A DNA stretch of 64,000 bases. It comes from an uncultured Odoribacter sp. (lineage in GTDB: Bacteria; Bacteroidota; Bacteroidia; Bacteroidales; Marinifilaceae). The notes below the pieces were generated by a model. It saw only the letters and a list, made by a program, of their open reading frames with translations, made no database searches and had not been told where the DNA came from. A program made the translations under genes and the position numbers. The DNA is taken from positions 1 to 64,000 of the forward strand of contig CAJTPD010000001.1 of NCBI GenBank assembly GCA_910578105.1, written 5' to 3'. Within the stretch, counting starts at the first letter, position 1; each line of letters opens with the position of its first letter. Of the stretch, positions 9,974 to 20,199 are shown in pieces.

Positions 9974-12298
9974 ATGAAAAGAGTATTTAGTAATATCGGA
10001 ATATTCATTCTGATGGGACTTGCAGTTGCCTGTTCTTCGGAACAGAAAACTGCGGATTACCGTGTTGTGCCATTACCTCAGGAGATTACTGCTATTGACG
10101 GCGTTTCTTTTGTCTTGGATAATAATGTCCGGATTTTGTATCCCGAAGGAAATGCAGATATGCAACGTAATGCTGAATTTTTGGCTCAATATATTAAGGA
10201 GTCAACGGGGAAGAATTTGACAGTGCAGTCAGGTACTGAAGGTGATAAAGCTATAGTATTGGGTCTTGGACTGAAATCCGGAAACCCGGAAGCTTATCAG
10301 TTGAAAGTGTCGGATAAAGGGGTTTCTATTACTGCTCCAACCGAAGCAGGTGTTTTTTATGGAGTGCAAACATTGCGCAAGTCTCTGCCTGTTGCAAAAA
10401 ATGCGAAAATAGTTTTGCCTCAGGTGGTTATCAGTGATTTTCCCCGTTTTCCGTATCGTGGAATGATGCTTGATGTAAGTCGTCATTTTTTTTCTTTGGA
10501 TTCAGTTAAACGTTATATTGATTTGCTGGCTTTGCACAATATTAACCGTTTTCATTGGCATATAACTGATGATCAGGGATGGAGAATTGAAATTAAAAAG
10601 TATCCGGAATTGACACAAACCGGATCTGTACGTAAAGAAACAGTGATTGGGCACAATACAGGTAAGTATGATGGAAAACCTTACGGAGGATTTTATACCC
10701 AGGATGAAGCTAAGGAAATAGTTGCTTATGCAAAGGATCGTTATATTACTGTTATTCCGGAAATAGATATGCCGGGACATATGCTGGGGGCATTGTCGGC
10801 TTTTCCAGATATGGGATGTACCGGAGGACCGTATGAGGTGTGGCCTATGTGGGGAGTTTCTGAGGAAGTGTTGTGTGCAGGAAATCCCAAAACGTTGGAG
10901 TTTGTTAAAGATGTTATGAGTGAGTTGTTGGAAATATTTCCTTCTGAATATATTCATGTGGGAGGAGATGAGTGTCCAAAAATACGTTGGCAAAAATGTC
11001 CGAAGTGTCAAGCTAAAATAAGAGAATTAAAACTGAAAGCTGACAAGCAACATTCTTCTGAAGAAAGATTGCAAAGCTATTTTATTTCTGAAGTGGAAAA
11101 ATTTCTGAATGCCCATGGACGTCAGATTATAGGTTGGGATGAAATTCTGGAAGGAGGAGTTGCGCCTAATGCTACTGTTATGGCATGGCGCGGTGTTGGT
11201 GAAGGAATAAAAGCTGTGAAATTGAAACATGATGCTATCATGGTGCCGACTACTTATCTGTATTTTGATTATTATCAGGCTAAAGACAGAGAACAGGAGC
11301 CGATGGCTATCGGAGGTTATGTTCCTCTTGAGAAAGTATATAGTTTTGATCCGGTTCCGGAAAGTCTGACTCCGGATGAAGCCAAACATATTATCGGAAC
11401 TCAGGCAAACTTGTGGACTGAATATATCCGGACTTTCCGTCATGTGGAATATATGGTATTACCGCGTATGGATGCTTTGTCCGAGGTGCAATGGGTACAG
11501 CCTGACCGGAAAGATTATGAGGATTTTCTGAAGCGAATCTCCAAGATGTTTGATATTTATGATATTTACAATTATAATTACGCCAGACATTTGTTTGATA
11601 TTAGTGGTGATTTTATGCCTAATACAAAAGAAGGAACATTGGATGTGACTTTGAGTACCCTTGGAAAGGCAGATATTTATTATACTTTGGATGGAACAGA
11701 ACCGACAGTTCATTCTCCGAAATATACAACACCTTTAAAAATAAAAGGGAATTGTACGTTGAAAGCGTTTGCTGTACGTTCTGCAGGAAATAGCCGGGTA
11801 TTTACAGAGAAGATCAATTTGAATAAAGCAACTTTGAAATCTGTTACTTTATTACAGCCTTCACATAAGCAGTACACTTTTAAAGGTGCTCCTATGCTGG
11901 TGGATGGTTTACAGGGTAATTCCAATTATAAAACCGGTCGTTGGATTGCTTTTTATGGAAATGATATGGAAGCGGTGGTGGATATGCAGCAACCTACAGA
12001 GATTTCAAGTGCTGAGATTGCTGTTTGCGTGGAAAAAGGGGATTGGATTTTTGATGCCCGTGGGTTTGCTGTTGAAATATCTGAAGATGGTAATAACTAT
12101 ATCCGGATTGCGGCTGAGAATTATCCTGCGATGAAGAAAGAGGCTCGTAACGGAGTATTTAACCATAAACTGACATTTGAGCCAGTAAAAGCCCGTTATG
12201 TAAAGGTGATTGCTAACTCTGAGCGTCAGATCCCGGAATGGCATGGCGGTAAAGGAAATTTAGGATTTTTATTTGTTGATGAAATTGTGCTGAATTAA
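9974..12298 (+). CDS. beta-N-acetylhexosaminidase (GH20), lipoprotein copy
   Basis: A 774-residue lipoprotein: lipobox LAVAC with acceptor Cys20, followed by serines. The start at ATG 9974 is preferred over a GTG six bases upstream. A GH20b domain (about 28-155) is followed by the catalytic barrel with RFHWHITDDQGWRIE (192-206), IPEIDMPGHM (261-270) and the catalytic pair D332-E333 in HVGGDECPK. After the barrel there is a short beta-hexosaminidase C-terminal module (about 550-620, YYTLDGTEPT) and a discoidin-like F5/8 carbohydrate-binding module (about 630-774). It is the last gene of the glycan cluster, 44 bases after the mannosidase, and the cluster ends at the hairpin 12410-12442. Unlike the first copy it has the fully canonical GH20 motifs. 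Confidence 0.94.
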   Translation: MKRVFSNIGIFILMGLAVACSSEQKTADYRVVPLPQEITAIDGVSFVLDNNVRILYPEGNADMQRNAEFLAQYIKESTGKNLTVQSGTEGDKAIVLGLGLKSGNPEAYQLKVSDKGVSITAPTEAGVFYGVQTLRKSLPVAKNAKIVLPQVVISDFPRFPYRGMMLDVSRHFFSLDSVKRYIDLLALHNINRFHWHITDDQGWRIEIKKYPELTQTGSVRKETVIGHNTGKYDGKPYGGFYTQDEAKEIVAYAKDRYITVIPEIDMPGHMLGALSAFPDMGCTGGPYEVWPMWGVSEEVLCAGNPKTLEFVKDVMSELLEIFPSEYIHVGGDECPKIRWQKCPKCQAKIRELKLKADKQHSSEERLQSYFISEVEKFLNAHGRQIIGWDEILEGGVAPNATVMAWRGVGEGIKAVKLKHDAIMVPTTYLYFDYYQAKDREQEPMAIGGYVPLEKVYSFDPVPESLTPDEAKHIIGTQANLWTEYIRTFRHVEYMVLPRMDALSEVQWVQPDRKDYEDFLKRISKMFDIYDIYNYNYARHLFDISGDFMPNTKEGTLDVTLSTLGKADIYYTLDGTEPTVHSPKYTTPLKIKGNCTLKAFAVRSAGNSRVFTEKINLNKATLKSVTLLQPSHKQYTFKGAPMLVDGLQGNSNYKTGRWIAFYGNDMEAVVDMQQPTEISSAEIAVCVEKGDWIFDARGFAVEISEDGNNYIRIAAENYPAMKKEARNGVFNHKLTFEPVKARYVKVIANSERQIPEWHGGKGNLGFLFVDEIVLN

Positions 12299-12409
12299 TA
12301 TTTCTGCAGGGAATACATAGGGATTGTAATTTTGCAGCCTTATTAATTCACAATCATTAGAAGTAGGATGTGATGCTTCTATGATAACTGTGTTTTTTAG
12401 ATATAACAA

Positions 12410-12442
12410 AACCCCGAAAGTTAGACAAAAACTTTCGGGGTT
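12410..12442 (+). terminator. terminator of the glycan operon
   Basis: A perfect 13-bp stem (12410-12422 with 12430-12442, core CCCCGAAAG/CTTTCGGGG) has a seven-base loop. No long T-run follows on the + strand, but the stem is very strong and lies about 110 bases after the last gene. Confidence 0.65.
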
Positions 12443-13339
12443 CATGTTATTTATCCGGAATTATAGTTTTAAGGAAGGTAACTATATACATCCTTACAGT
12501 AAATTATTGTAATTAAATATTTGATTTATATATAATTATGGCATCTATATACAAGTTTACCGGAGGTAAGCACCTAAAGTCCTGTATTCGAAAAGCACAG
12601 GATTGTTCACATTATCTTAAAGTAAATTGACTTTTAACTGAATAAAGCAATAGAATCAATACCCTGCATATCCAATACCCGCATTTCTTTTTTTTGTATA
12701 AAATGCCATAAGATGTGGAATATTTTATATCTTTATGATCAACCAAAGGGTTGACAATTCAAAATTTTCTGTCTCGGAGAAATGAATAGCAAACAATATA
12801 TACCGAACGTTTTTCGATGCAGCATATTATGCCAATTGATTATCAATAGTTTACAGATTAAAAGATAGACTGCTCGAAAATTTACTTGTTTTTTCGTCAA
12901 AAATCGAAGATTTAACACTTTTCTTCGTTGCCTGTCTCAAAACAGAGGGAAAATGGAGAAAATCGCTCTCTTTCGCCCCGAAACCTTCGCTTCGCAAAGA
13001 TAAGGCATATCGGTGATAATTTCACCGATTGGGGCTGCAAAATTAGAGATGAATTCACGGATTTTTGGGTCGGTTTTTATGGATTGGCAAGGGCGAATAT
13101 TGCTTTGCTTTTTGGTCCGGTTTCTATGATTCTTTTGCAGCCAAAAGAGAAAGTCAGTAGGTCTGTTCGGCTTTGGCGAAGCCGCCTCTTTTTCTCCCTC
13201 TGTTAGCTTTACTTTAATGCACGTATATATAAATACGGAGATAAAGTAAAGTTTTCGGTGATTTGCATCGGCAAATAGATTGTTTAAATCATTGATGAGT
13301 AAGTTAGGGTATTTACGTATCAGATATTGGTACAATGTA
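12443..13339. other. gene-free stretch, possibly degenerate or repeated noncoding DNA
   Basis: No convincing gene is visible. Open frames cover 12928-13206 on + and 12937-13335 on -, but neither has a recognisable domain. The antisense pair has the look of an often-annotated spurious ORF that I recall from several Bacteroidales genomes. Within it lie a hairpin ATCGGTGA/TCACCGAT (13009-13016 with 13022-13029) and a 10-bp inverted repeat CTTTACTTTA/TAAAGTAAAG (13207-13216 with 13242-13251). Confidence 0.4.
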
Positions 13340-13951
13340 TCAGAATTTTATCTCTTTTTGCAACAGGTCAAGGAATTTTGCAGCATGCATGCCATCCATT
13401 TGTGTGTGGTGGAATTGGAATGATATAGTCAGAGTTGTTTTAAACAGGCTTTTCCTGTATTTACTCCAAATTATGAACGGATTGTTGAAAATGCCGCTAA
13501 ACATTCCCACTGCTCCATCTATGTCATATTGAGCAAGGGCAGAGGTACCGATAACCATGCTTTGGGGCAGATCGTGATTTCTGCAATTTTCAGAAACCCA
13601 ACGGGTGAGTCGTAGATAGTCCTTGTTAAATGTCGCCAAGTCTTTTGAAAAAGGAATATCACATGAGCTTACTTCTCCTGCTTTGTTGGCTACTATTGTA
13701 TTGACGGCGATAGTATCGTATTGAATTAATTTTTTTCCTACGGGGAGTAGGTAAAATTCTTTTATTTGGCTTGCAGCTCGTCCGATGCACCAGCACATCA
13801 GCATATTGAATTTTAATTTTTTCTTATGGTTTAAACGCACAAGATGCGACACGTCAAGTGTCTTGAAAAATGTCACCATGGGCAGGGGAGCTTTCATCCA
13901 CATTTCAAATGCATATGCCCGGGTTGTTTCTTTGGGATTTACTTCTTTCAT
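13340..13951 (-). CDS. chloramphenicol acetyltransferase-like (CatA family) protein
   Basis: A 203-residue protein of the trimeric CoA-dependent O-acetyltransferase fold. The active-site signature HHTQMDG (181-187) near the C-terminus carries the catalytic histidine and structural aspartate, followed by HAAKFLDLLQ as in CatA proteins. The N-terminal NPKETTRAYAFEMWMKAP resembles the start of CAT. The ATG at 13951 is used; a longer frame adds 16 residues without similarity. Real drug resistance is not guaranteed, since many chromosomal CatA-like proteins have unknown acceptors. It lies downstream of recQ on the same strand, 245 bases away. Confidence 0.82.
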   Translation of the reverse strand: MKEVNPKETTRAYAFEMWMKAPLPMVTFFKTLDVSHLVRLNHKKKLKFNMLMCWCIGRAASQIKEFYLLPVGKKLIQYDTIAVNTIVANKAGEVSSCDIPFSKDLATFNKDYLRLTRWVSENCRNHDLPQSMVIGTSALAQYDIDGAVGMFSGIFNNPFIIWSKYRKSLFKTTLTISFQFHHTQMDGMHAAKFLDLLQKEIKF

Positions 13952-14196
13952 TTTTTGTAAATTTAATATTTGTAAGGAGCTTGGGAAGCAAGTTGGCAAA
14001 CGGTAGGTTTGCTATACAAAATATTATATGTTTCACCAATCAAGGAGGACAAAATTGAGAATAAACTCCTCTTTATTTGTGTTTGGCGAAGTTAAATCTC
14101 TTGATTTGTTTGTTGAGACTTTAATTTACTTATCAAAAATGTGAAAAACTTTTGTTATTGAATAGGTAGAAATGCTTATTAATTGAATAAACCTAT

Positions 14197-16380
14197 TTAA
14201 TTTCCGTGTTTAGAATGTAATTTCAGGCGCATTAACCGAAGGTCTTCTTCTGCGTAATCTCCTTCAAATTCATCAAATGCTTCGGAGATATTGTCTGAGG
14301 AAGCTTCCATGAAATAATCCATAATTTCTTGCTGTTGGTCGTCGTCTAAAATTTTGTTGATATAGTAATCAATCATAAGTTTTGTACCGGAAAAAACAAT
14401 AGCTTCCATTTCTTTAATAAGTTCGTCATAGGATAGCCCTAAAGCGGAAGCGATGTCTTCCAAATCGATTTGACGGTCGATGTTCTGAATAATGTATACT
14501 TTGAATTTGGATTTATTGGCCACAGTTTTCACTACCATATCTTGGGCCCGTTCTATCTCATTGTCTTCAACGTATTGTTTGATGACTTCTACGAATTCTT
14601 TGCCATATTTTTGGGCTTTACCGGCACCTACACCTTGTATATTGGCCAATTCTTCCACTGTAACTGGGTAATTCGTACACATATCTTCCAAAGAAGGGTC
14701 CTGGAAGATGACATAAGGTGGCAAATTATTAGTTTTGGCTATTTTTTTACGCAGGTCCTTTAATATAGCAAATAAAGTGCTATCAAGTGCAGATACTCCT
14801 CCTTTTTCCTGTATTTTTTCTTCTTCTTCGTTTCCTTCAAAATTGTGATCTTCCATCAGCATAAAACTTTTAGGTTCGTCCAAAAATTTCTGACCTTCAT
14901 TTGTTAATTTTATAACTCCGTATTGCTCAATGTCTTTTTCAATGAAACAACTGACCAATGCGCGACGGTAAACCATGGTCCAGAACTGGCGGCTTTTTTC
15001 TGATCCGGCTCCAAATAATTCCAGTTTATCGTGTTTGTATGATTTAATAGCGGAATCTGCTTCACCTATCAGGATATTTACCAGATGTTCGATTTTGAAT
15101 TTTTCTTTTACATCATTGACTAACTGCAAAGCATCAATCATGTAATCTGCTCCTTCAAACTCTTTCTTTGGATACAAGCAATTGTCACAACAACTGCAAG
15201 TATCTTCCTCGTAAGATTCACCAAAATAGTGCAACAGGACCTTGCGGCGGCAAAGAGAAGTTTCTGCATAAGCAACAGTTTCCATCAACAGTTGTTTACC
15301 GATTTCTTGTTCTGCAATAGGTTTCCCTTGCATAAATTTTTCCAATTTTTGGATATCTTTGAAACTATAATAAGTCAGGCAAATTCCTTCTCCTCCGTCA
15401 CGTCCCGCACGTCCTGTCTCTTGGTAGTATCCTTCCAGGCTTTTCGGAATATCATAGTGAATAACAAAACGTACATCTGGTTTATCAATACCCATACCAA
15501 AAGCAATAGTAGCAACGATTACGTCTACCTCTTCCATCAAGAACTTATCTTGATTGGCACTTCGAGTAGATGCATCCATTCCTGCATGATAAGGGGCAGC
15601 CTTTATACCGTTAATACAAAGAACTTCAGCAAGTTCTTCAACTTTTTTACGGCTCAGGCAGTAAATAATTCCGGATTTACCTTCGTGATTTTTGATGAAC
15701 TTGATAATATCTTTGGTTACATCTCCTTGTTTAGGCCGTACTTCATAATATAAATTGGTACGGTTAAAAGAAGATTTGAAGATTTGTGCGTCCATCATAT
15801 CCAGATTTTTCTGGATATCATTTTGTACTTTAGGGGTTGCTGTAGCTGTTAGTGCAATAATCGGTGCTTTCCCGATTTCTTCAACAATGGGTCTTATTTT
15901 CCGGTATTCTGTCCGGAAATCATGTCCCCATTCAGAAATACAATGAGCTTCATCAACAGCGAAAAAAGAAATTTTTATTTTTTTCAAAAATTCTACGTTA
16001 CTGTCTTTTGTTAAAGATTCCGGAGCTACATAGAGCATTTTTGTTTTGCCGCTGAGGATATCTTCTTTCACATTCAGAATCTCGTTTTTAGTTAATGAGG
16101 AGTTGAGAAAGTGAGCGATACCTTCGGCTTCTGAAAATGAACGCATTGCGTCTACCTGATTTTTCATTAAGGCGATCAGGGGTGAAATAATAATTGCTGT
16201 GCCATTTAATAGCAATGCGGGTAATTGGTAACATAAAGATTTTCCGCCACCAGTAGGCATTAATACAAAAGTATTATTTCCTGCCAATACATTTCTGATA
16301 ATGGCTTCTTGATTTCCTTTAAAATGATCGAAACCAAAATACTCTTTCAATTTTGCGTGTAAATCAATCTGCAATCCCAT
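14197..16380 (-). CDS. recQ: ATP-dependent DNA helicase RecQ
   Basis: 3'-5' DNA helicase for recombination and replication-fork repair. The ATG at 16380 gives 727 residues; an earlier in-frame ATG at 16425 adds 15 unlikely residues. Helicase motifs are in order: Walker A TGGGKS (43-48), DEAH (143-146) with the RecQ-specific HCISEWGHDFR next to it, then HAGM, VATIAFGMGIDKPDVR and QETGRAGRDG. The RecQ C-terminal zinc cluster follows (CRRKVLLHYFGE, CSCCDNC), then a winged helix and an HRDC domain (around 525-610). An acidic extension of about 110 residues closes the protein. It is transcribed divergently from kdsD. Confidence 0.96.
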   Translation of the reverse strand: MGLQIDLHAKLKEYFGFDHFKGNQEAIIRNVLAGNNTFVLMPTGGGKSLCYQLPALLLNGTAIIISPLIALMKNQVDAMRSFSEAEGIAHFLNSSLTKNEILNVKEDILSGKTKMLYVAPESLTKDSNVEFLKKIKISFFAVDEAHCISEWGHDFRTEYRKIRPIVEEIGKAPIIALTATATPKVQNDIQKNLDMMDAQIFKSSFNRTNLYYEVRPKQGDVTKDIIKFIKNHEGKSGIIYCLSRKKVEELAEVLCINGIKAAPYHAGMDASTRSANQDKFLMEEVDVIVATIAFGMGIDKPDVRFVIHYDIPKSLEGYYQETGRAGRDGGEGICLTYYSFKDIQKLEKFMQGKPIAEQEIGKQLLMETVAYAETSLCRRKVLLHYFGESYEEDTCSCCDNCLYPKKEFEGADYMIDALQLVNDVKEKFKIEHLVNILIGEADSAIKSYKHDKLELFGAGSEKSRQFWTMVYRRALVSCFIEKDIEQYGVIKLTNEGQKFLDEPKSFMLMEDHNFEGNEEEEKIQEKGGVSALDSTLFAILKDLRKKIAKTNNLPPYVIFQDPSLEDMCTNYPVTVEELANIQGVGAGKAQKYGKEFVEVIKQYVEDNEIERAQDMVVKTVANKSKFKVYIIQNIDRQIDLEDIASALGLSYDELIKEMEAIVFSGTKLMIDYYINKILDDDQQQEIMDYFMEASSDNISEAFDEFEGDYAEEDLRLMRLKLHSKHGN

Positions 16381-16632
16381 TGTATTATTAATATTTTCGC
16401 ACACCTTTTTTTCAAGGAGTTGCAAATTTATAACTTAATTCGAATGAACAAACAAAATGGCATAATAAATGTTGTTACTGCCCGGGCAAATAAATGGTAA
16501 AAATTAATACTTTTGCCCTTAGTAAAGTTATAGTAAAAAATTTTTGTGACAATGTATTTTCTGAATTTTTTGGCATGAATATTGTTTTTTAATTTCATAA
16601 ACTATTGAAAATGTTTTAAATAAATAAATCAA

Positions 16633-17598
16633 ATGATTGATATAAAGAGGATTGCCAGACAAGTAATTACTGATGAGGCTAAAGCAATACAGGGGTTGGC
16701 TGATTTTATAGATGATGATTTTGAAAAGGTTGTCAATCTGATATACAAAAGTACGGGAAGGGTGATTGTGACTGGCATTGGAAAAAGTGCCATTATTGCT
16801 CAAAAAATAGTGGCAACCTTAAATTCTACGGGAACACCTTCAGTTTTCATGCATGCTGCAGATGCTATACATGGGGATTTGGGTATGATTTGTCATGATG
16901 ATGTTGTTATTTGTATATCTAAAAGTGGGAATACTCCGGAAATAAAAGTACTTATTCCTTTGATTCGTAATATTGGTAATGAACAAATTGTTGCCATGGT
17001 GTCAAATACGGATTCTTTTTTGGCTCAGAATGCTGCTTATGTTTTGAAAGCTCAGGTAGAGCGTGAGGCTTGTCCTAATAATTTGGCACCAACGAATTCC
17101 ACGACTGCTCAGTTGGTCATGGGGGATGCTTTGGCTATTTGTCTTATTCAGCTTCGGAGCTTTTCCAGTTGTGATTTTGCCCGGTTTCATCCAGGAGGCT
17201 CTTTGGGAAAACGGTTGTATACCCGTGTTTCTGATGTGTATGACCATGAGAATATGCCCATGGTATCGCAAGAAGATGGAATCCGGAAAGTAATTGTAGA
17301 AATGTCGGGAGGACGTTTGGGAGCAGTGGCAGTAACAGATTCGCAATGTCGTTTGTTGGGCATTATTACTGACGGAGATGTAAGGCGTATGCTGGAGAAA
17401 TATAAAGATGTAGATCCTTTAAAAGCTGGAGATATTATGTCTTTATCTCCGAAAACTATAGCTGAAGAAGAATTGGCTTACACTGCTTTTCAAAAAATGG
17501 AACAGAATTGTATTACACAATTAGTGGTTGTTAGTGATGATAATACCTATAAAGGAATGGTACATATTCATGATATATTAAGAGAGGGGGTCGTTTGA
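16633..17598 (+). CDS. kdsD: D-arabinose 5-phosphate isomerase
   Basis: Interconverts ribulose 5-phosphate and arabinose 5-phosphate, the first committed precursor of Kdo for LPS. The 321 residues match the family length. A SIS sugar-isomerase domain occupies about 30-170, with VTGIGKSAIIAQK and the serine-rich ISKSGNTPE. Two CBS domains follow (about 200-260 and 268-321), including LGIITDGDVRRML. The metal/active-site segment HPGGSLGKRL lies between them. Seven bases after its stop the DUF5686 outer-membrane gene begins, so the two are probably cotranscribed. The theme of this region (kdsD, then lptB) is outer-membrane biogenesis. Confidence 0.95.
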   Translation: MIDIKRIARQVITDEAKAIQGLADFIDDDFEKVVNLIYKSTGRVIVTGIGKSAIIAQKIVATLNSTGTPSVFMHAADAIHGDLGMICHDDVVICISKSGNTPEIKVLIPLIRNIGNEQIVAMVSNTDSFLAQNAAYVLKAQVEREACPNNLAPTNSTTAQLVMGDALAICLIQLRSFSSCDFARFHPGGSLGKRLYTRVSDVYDHENMPMVSQEDGIRKVIVEMSGGRLGAVAVTDSQCRLLGIITDGDVRRMLEKYKDVDPLKAGDIMSLSPKTIAEEELAYTAFQKMEQNCITQLVVVSDDNTYKGMVHIHDILREGVV

Positions 17599-17605
17599 GT
17601 CGGTA

Positions 17606-20098
17606 ATGCAAATGCAAAGAATCATTATTATTTTATTGTTGGTTCTTACAGGTAACTACCTTTATGCTCAAAGTACAAAAGTGAAAGGGAAAGTGACTGA
17701 TGCAAAAACAGGGGAAGTATTGCCTTTAGTAAATGTTGTTTTTAAAGGAACAACAGTCGGTGTTACTACAGATTTTGATGGAGAATATGTTCTTGAAACT
17801 CGTCAGAATGTAGCTGAATTACAGGCTTCTTTTGTGGGTTATGGTATTCAGACCATAAAAATTAATCAGGGAGCTTTTAATACAGTTAATTTTCAATTGG
17901 AACCTCTGACATTTGATTTGGAGGAGGTAAAAGTTATTCCCGGTGAAAATCCTGCTCATGCTATTCTTAAGAATGTCAATAAAAATAAATTTAGGAATAA
18001 TCCGTCCCGTTTTGCAGAGTATTTTTGTAAGACTTATACCAAAATGGAACTTGATTTGACTAACATTAAACCTGGTTTTAAAAGTAAAAAATTACAACAG
18101 AATTTTGGTTTTATATTTAATCATATGGATACTTCTGTTATTACGGGTAAAGCTTATTTGCCAGTGATGATTTCAGAAGCTTCTGCTGATTTTTATTATC
18201 GGAAATCCCCGTCTTTGTCTCGGGAAATTGTGAGAGCTAGCCGAATATCAGGTATCGAGGAAGATTATACTTTAGCCCAGTTTACAGGTCATTTGCATGT
18301 GAATGTAAATTTGTATGATAATTATATCGATATTTTTGAGGTGCGTTTTGCCAGTCCATTGTCAGAGCATGGTTTATTATACTATAAATATTTTCTGGTG
18401 GATAGTATGAATATTGACGGACGTAAGACTTATAAAATTCGTTTTCATCCAAAATCCTTTTCCACTCCAGTATTGGATGGGGAGGTAAACATTGATTCTA
18501 TGACCTGGGCATTGCAATCTGCTCATGTTAAGATGTTGAAAGGGTTGAATGTCAATTGGATTCGTCATCTAGTTATGAGCAATGAAAGTCAGATGCTTAA
18601 TGATTCTACCTGGTTTCCTAAACAAGATAAAATTTTTGCTGATTTTTCAGTTGTGATGTCTGATTCTTCGAAGGTTGTATCTTTTTTAGGGCATCGTCAG
18701 GTGGATTATTCTGCTGTAAATCTAAGGCCTGTTATTCCAAAAGAGGTATTAAAGATGGACAATGATGTTATGATCAGTCAGAATGTTCTGAAAAACGATG
18801 AAAACTTCTGGGATACGATTCGTCCATATGCCTTGAGTGAAAAGGAAAAGCAAATTTATGGGATGGTAGACTCCATAAAAAATGTGTCTTTATACCAAAA
18901 TGTTTATAATATAGTAACTATGGTATTGGGTGGGTACTATGATACTAAATATTTAGAACTGGGGCCTTATTATAAATTGTTGAGCTTTAATAAACAAGAA
19001 GGAGGGCGGTTACAGTTAGGACTCAGAACAACAACTGATTTCAGTAAAAAAGTCCGTTTGTTTGGTTATGGGGCATATGGAGTGAAAGATGAACGTTTGA
19101 AAGGAGGAGGAGGATTTGATTATTCATTCAGAGAGTTGCCTGTTTCTATGCTGACTGTTTCATTTAAACATGATGTTGTTCAGTTGGGGGCAGGTATTGA
19201 TGCATTTACTGAAGGAAATATTTTGAGTTCAATTTTTTCCCGGGGGGATAATGACCGATTAAGTATGGTAAACCAACTGGATGTGAATTTCGAACAGGAA
19301 TGGAGACAAGGAATTCGTAATACATTTGGAATACAGGTCAGAGATATTTTTTCATGTGATTTTGTTCCTTTTGTAAAGCCGGATGGACAAATTATGCCGT
19401 CAATACAATCTACAATATTGCGTTTGAATACTCGTTGGTCTAAAAACGAAATTATGATTCGTAAGCCTTTTGAAAAATATTCTTTGGGTTCGGATTATCC
19501 GGTTATCGGCGTGGATCTGGCAATGGGGATAAAAGGCATTTTTAGAAATGATTATGAGTTCTATCGGGTGGTAGCTTCAGTGAATTATGATTTACCTGTA
19601 GCTCCGGTAGGAATTTCAAAAATAGTATTGACTGGCGGTAAGATATTTGGTAAAATACCTTATCCTTTATTGAAACTTCATGAGGGGAATGGGACTTATT
19701 TTTATGCTCCTTGTGCATTTTCATGTATGAACTATTATGAGTTTGCTTCGGATGTGTGGTTGGCTTGTTTTTACGAACATCATTTTAAAGGATTCTTTTT
19801 GGGTAAAATTCCGTTAATGAAGAAGTTAAAGTGGCGAGAGGTATTTGTTTTCAAAGGTTTGGTTGGGACGTTGTCAGATAAAAATGATGGGAGTAAACTG
19901 GATAGTGAGGCTATACTTCTTTTTCCGGAAGGTATGGGGCCGGTGTCAAAACCTTATTTTGAAACAGGGATTGGGATAGAAAATATTTTCAGATTGTTGA
20001 GAGTGGATGCTATTTGGCGTTTAACTCATCGTGAAAAGCGTCCGGGACAAAATATCCAGAATTTTGCCCTGAATATTTCGGTTTATCTGAATTTTTAA
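17606..20098 (+). CDS. DUF5686-type outer-membrane protein with carboxypeptidase-regulatory domain
   Basis: An 830-residue exported protein with a signal peptide (about 1-22). The N-terminal domain (about 25-110) is a CarboxypepD_reg-like beta-sandwich, with VKGKVTDAKTGEVLPLVNVVFKG. The rest shows the alternating beta pattern of an outer-membrane barrel and ends in an aromatic residue (YLNF). The family is widespread in Bacteroidetes and lacks a TonB plug; no activity is established that I can name. It follows kdsD by seven bases, and an ATG two codons downstream could be the true start. Confidence 0.8.
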   Translation: MQMQRIIIILLLVLTGNYLYAQSTKVKGKVTDAKTGEVLPLVNVVFKGTTVGVTTDFDGEYVLETRQNVAELQASFVGYGIQTIKINQGAFNTVNFQLEPLTFDLEEVKVIPGENPAHAILKNVNKNKFRNNPSRFAEYFCKTYTKMELDLTNIKPGFKSKKLQQNFGFIFNHMDTSVITGKAYLPVMISEASADFYYRKSPSLSREIVRASRISGIEEDYTLAQFTGHLHVNVNLYDNYIDIFEVRFASPLSEHGLLYYKYFLVDSMNIDGRKTYKIRFHPKSFSTPVLDGEVNIDSMTWALQSAHVKMLKGLNVNWIRHLVMSNESQMLNDSTWFPKQDKIFADFSVVMSDSSKVVSFLGHRQVDYSAVNLRPVIPKEVLKMDNDVMISQNVLKNDENFWDTIRPYALSEKEKQIYGMVDSIKNVSLYQNVYNIVTMVLGGYYDTKYLELGPYYKLLSFNKQEGGRLQLGLRTTTDFSKKVRLFGYGAYGVKDERLKGGGGFDYSFRELPVSMLTVSFKHDVVQLGAGIDAFTEGNILSSIFSRGDNDRLSMVNQLDVNFEQEWRQGIRNTFGIQVRDIFSCDFVPFVKPDGQIMPSIQSTILRLNTRWSKNEIMIRKPFEKYSLGSDYPVIGVDLAMGIKGIFRNDYEFYRVVASVNYDLPVAPVGISKIVLTGGKIFGKIPYPLLKLHEGNGTYFYAPCAFSCMNYYEFASDVWLACFYEHHFKGFFLGKIPLMKKLKWREVFVFKGLVGTLSDKNDGSKLDSEAILLFPEGMGPVSKPYFETGIGIENIFRLLRVDAIWRLTHREKRPGQNIQNFALNISVYLNF

Positions 20099-20149
20099 TG
20101 TAAAGGTTTTTCCGGAAAAAGTGACTGTTGTAAATTAGCATATTTGCAC

Positions 20150-20180
20150 ATTGTTACATTAACACATTATATTATCTTTG
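20150..20180 (+). promoter_or_regulatory. lptB promoter
   Basis: ATTG (20150-20153), 19 bases, then TATCTTTG (20173-20180) fits the Bacteroides sigma-ABfr consensus TTTG-N19-21-TAnnTTTG. The lptB start lies 20 bases downstream. Confidence 0.65.
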
Positions 20181-20199
20181 TCTGTTAAAAGCGAAAAGC

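Noticed and set aside
12928..13335. Two overlapping frames, 92 aa on + and 132 aa on -
   Set aside because: No recognisable domain or plausible ribosome-binding context, low-complexity style, and mutually antisense. Treated as noncoding.
14161..14197. AATAGGT/ACCTATT inverted repeat at the recQ stop
   Set aside because: A seven-base stem with a loop over 20 bases is too weak for a terminator call.
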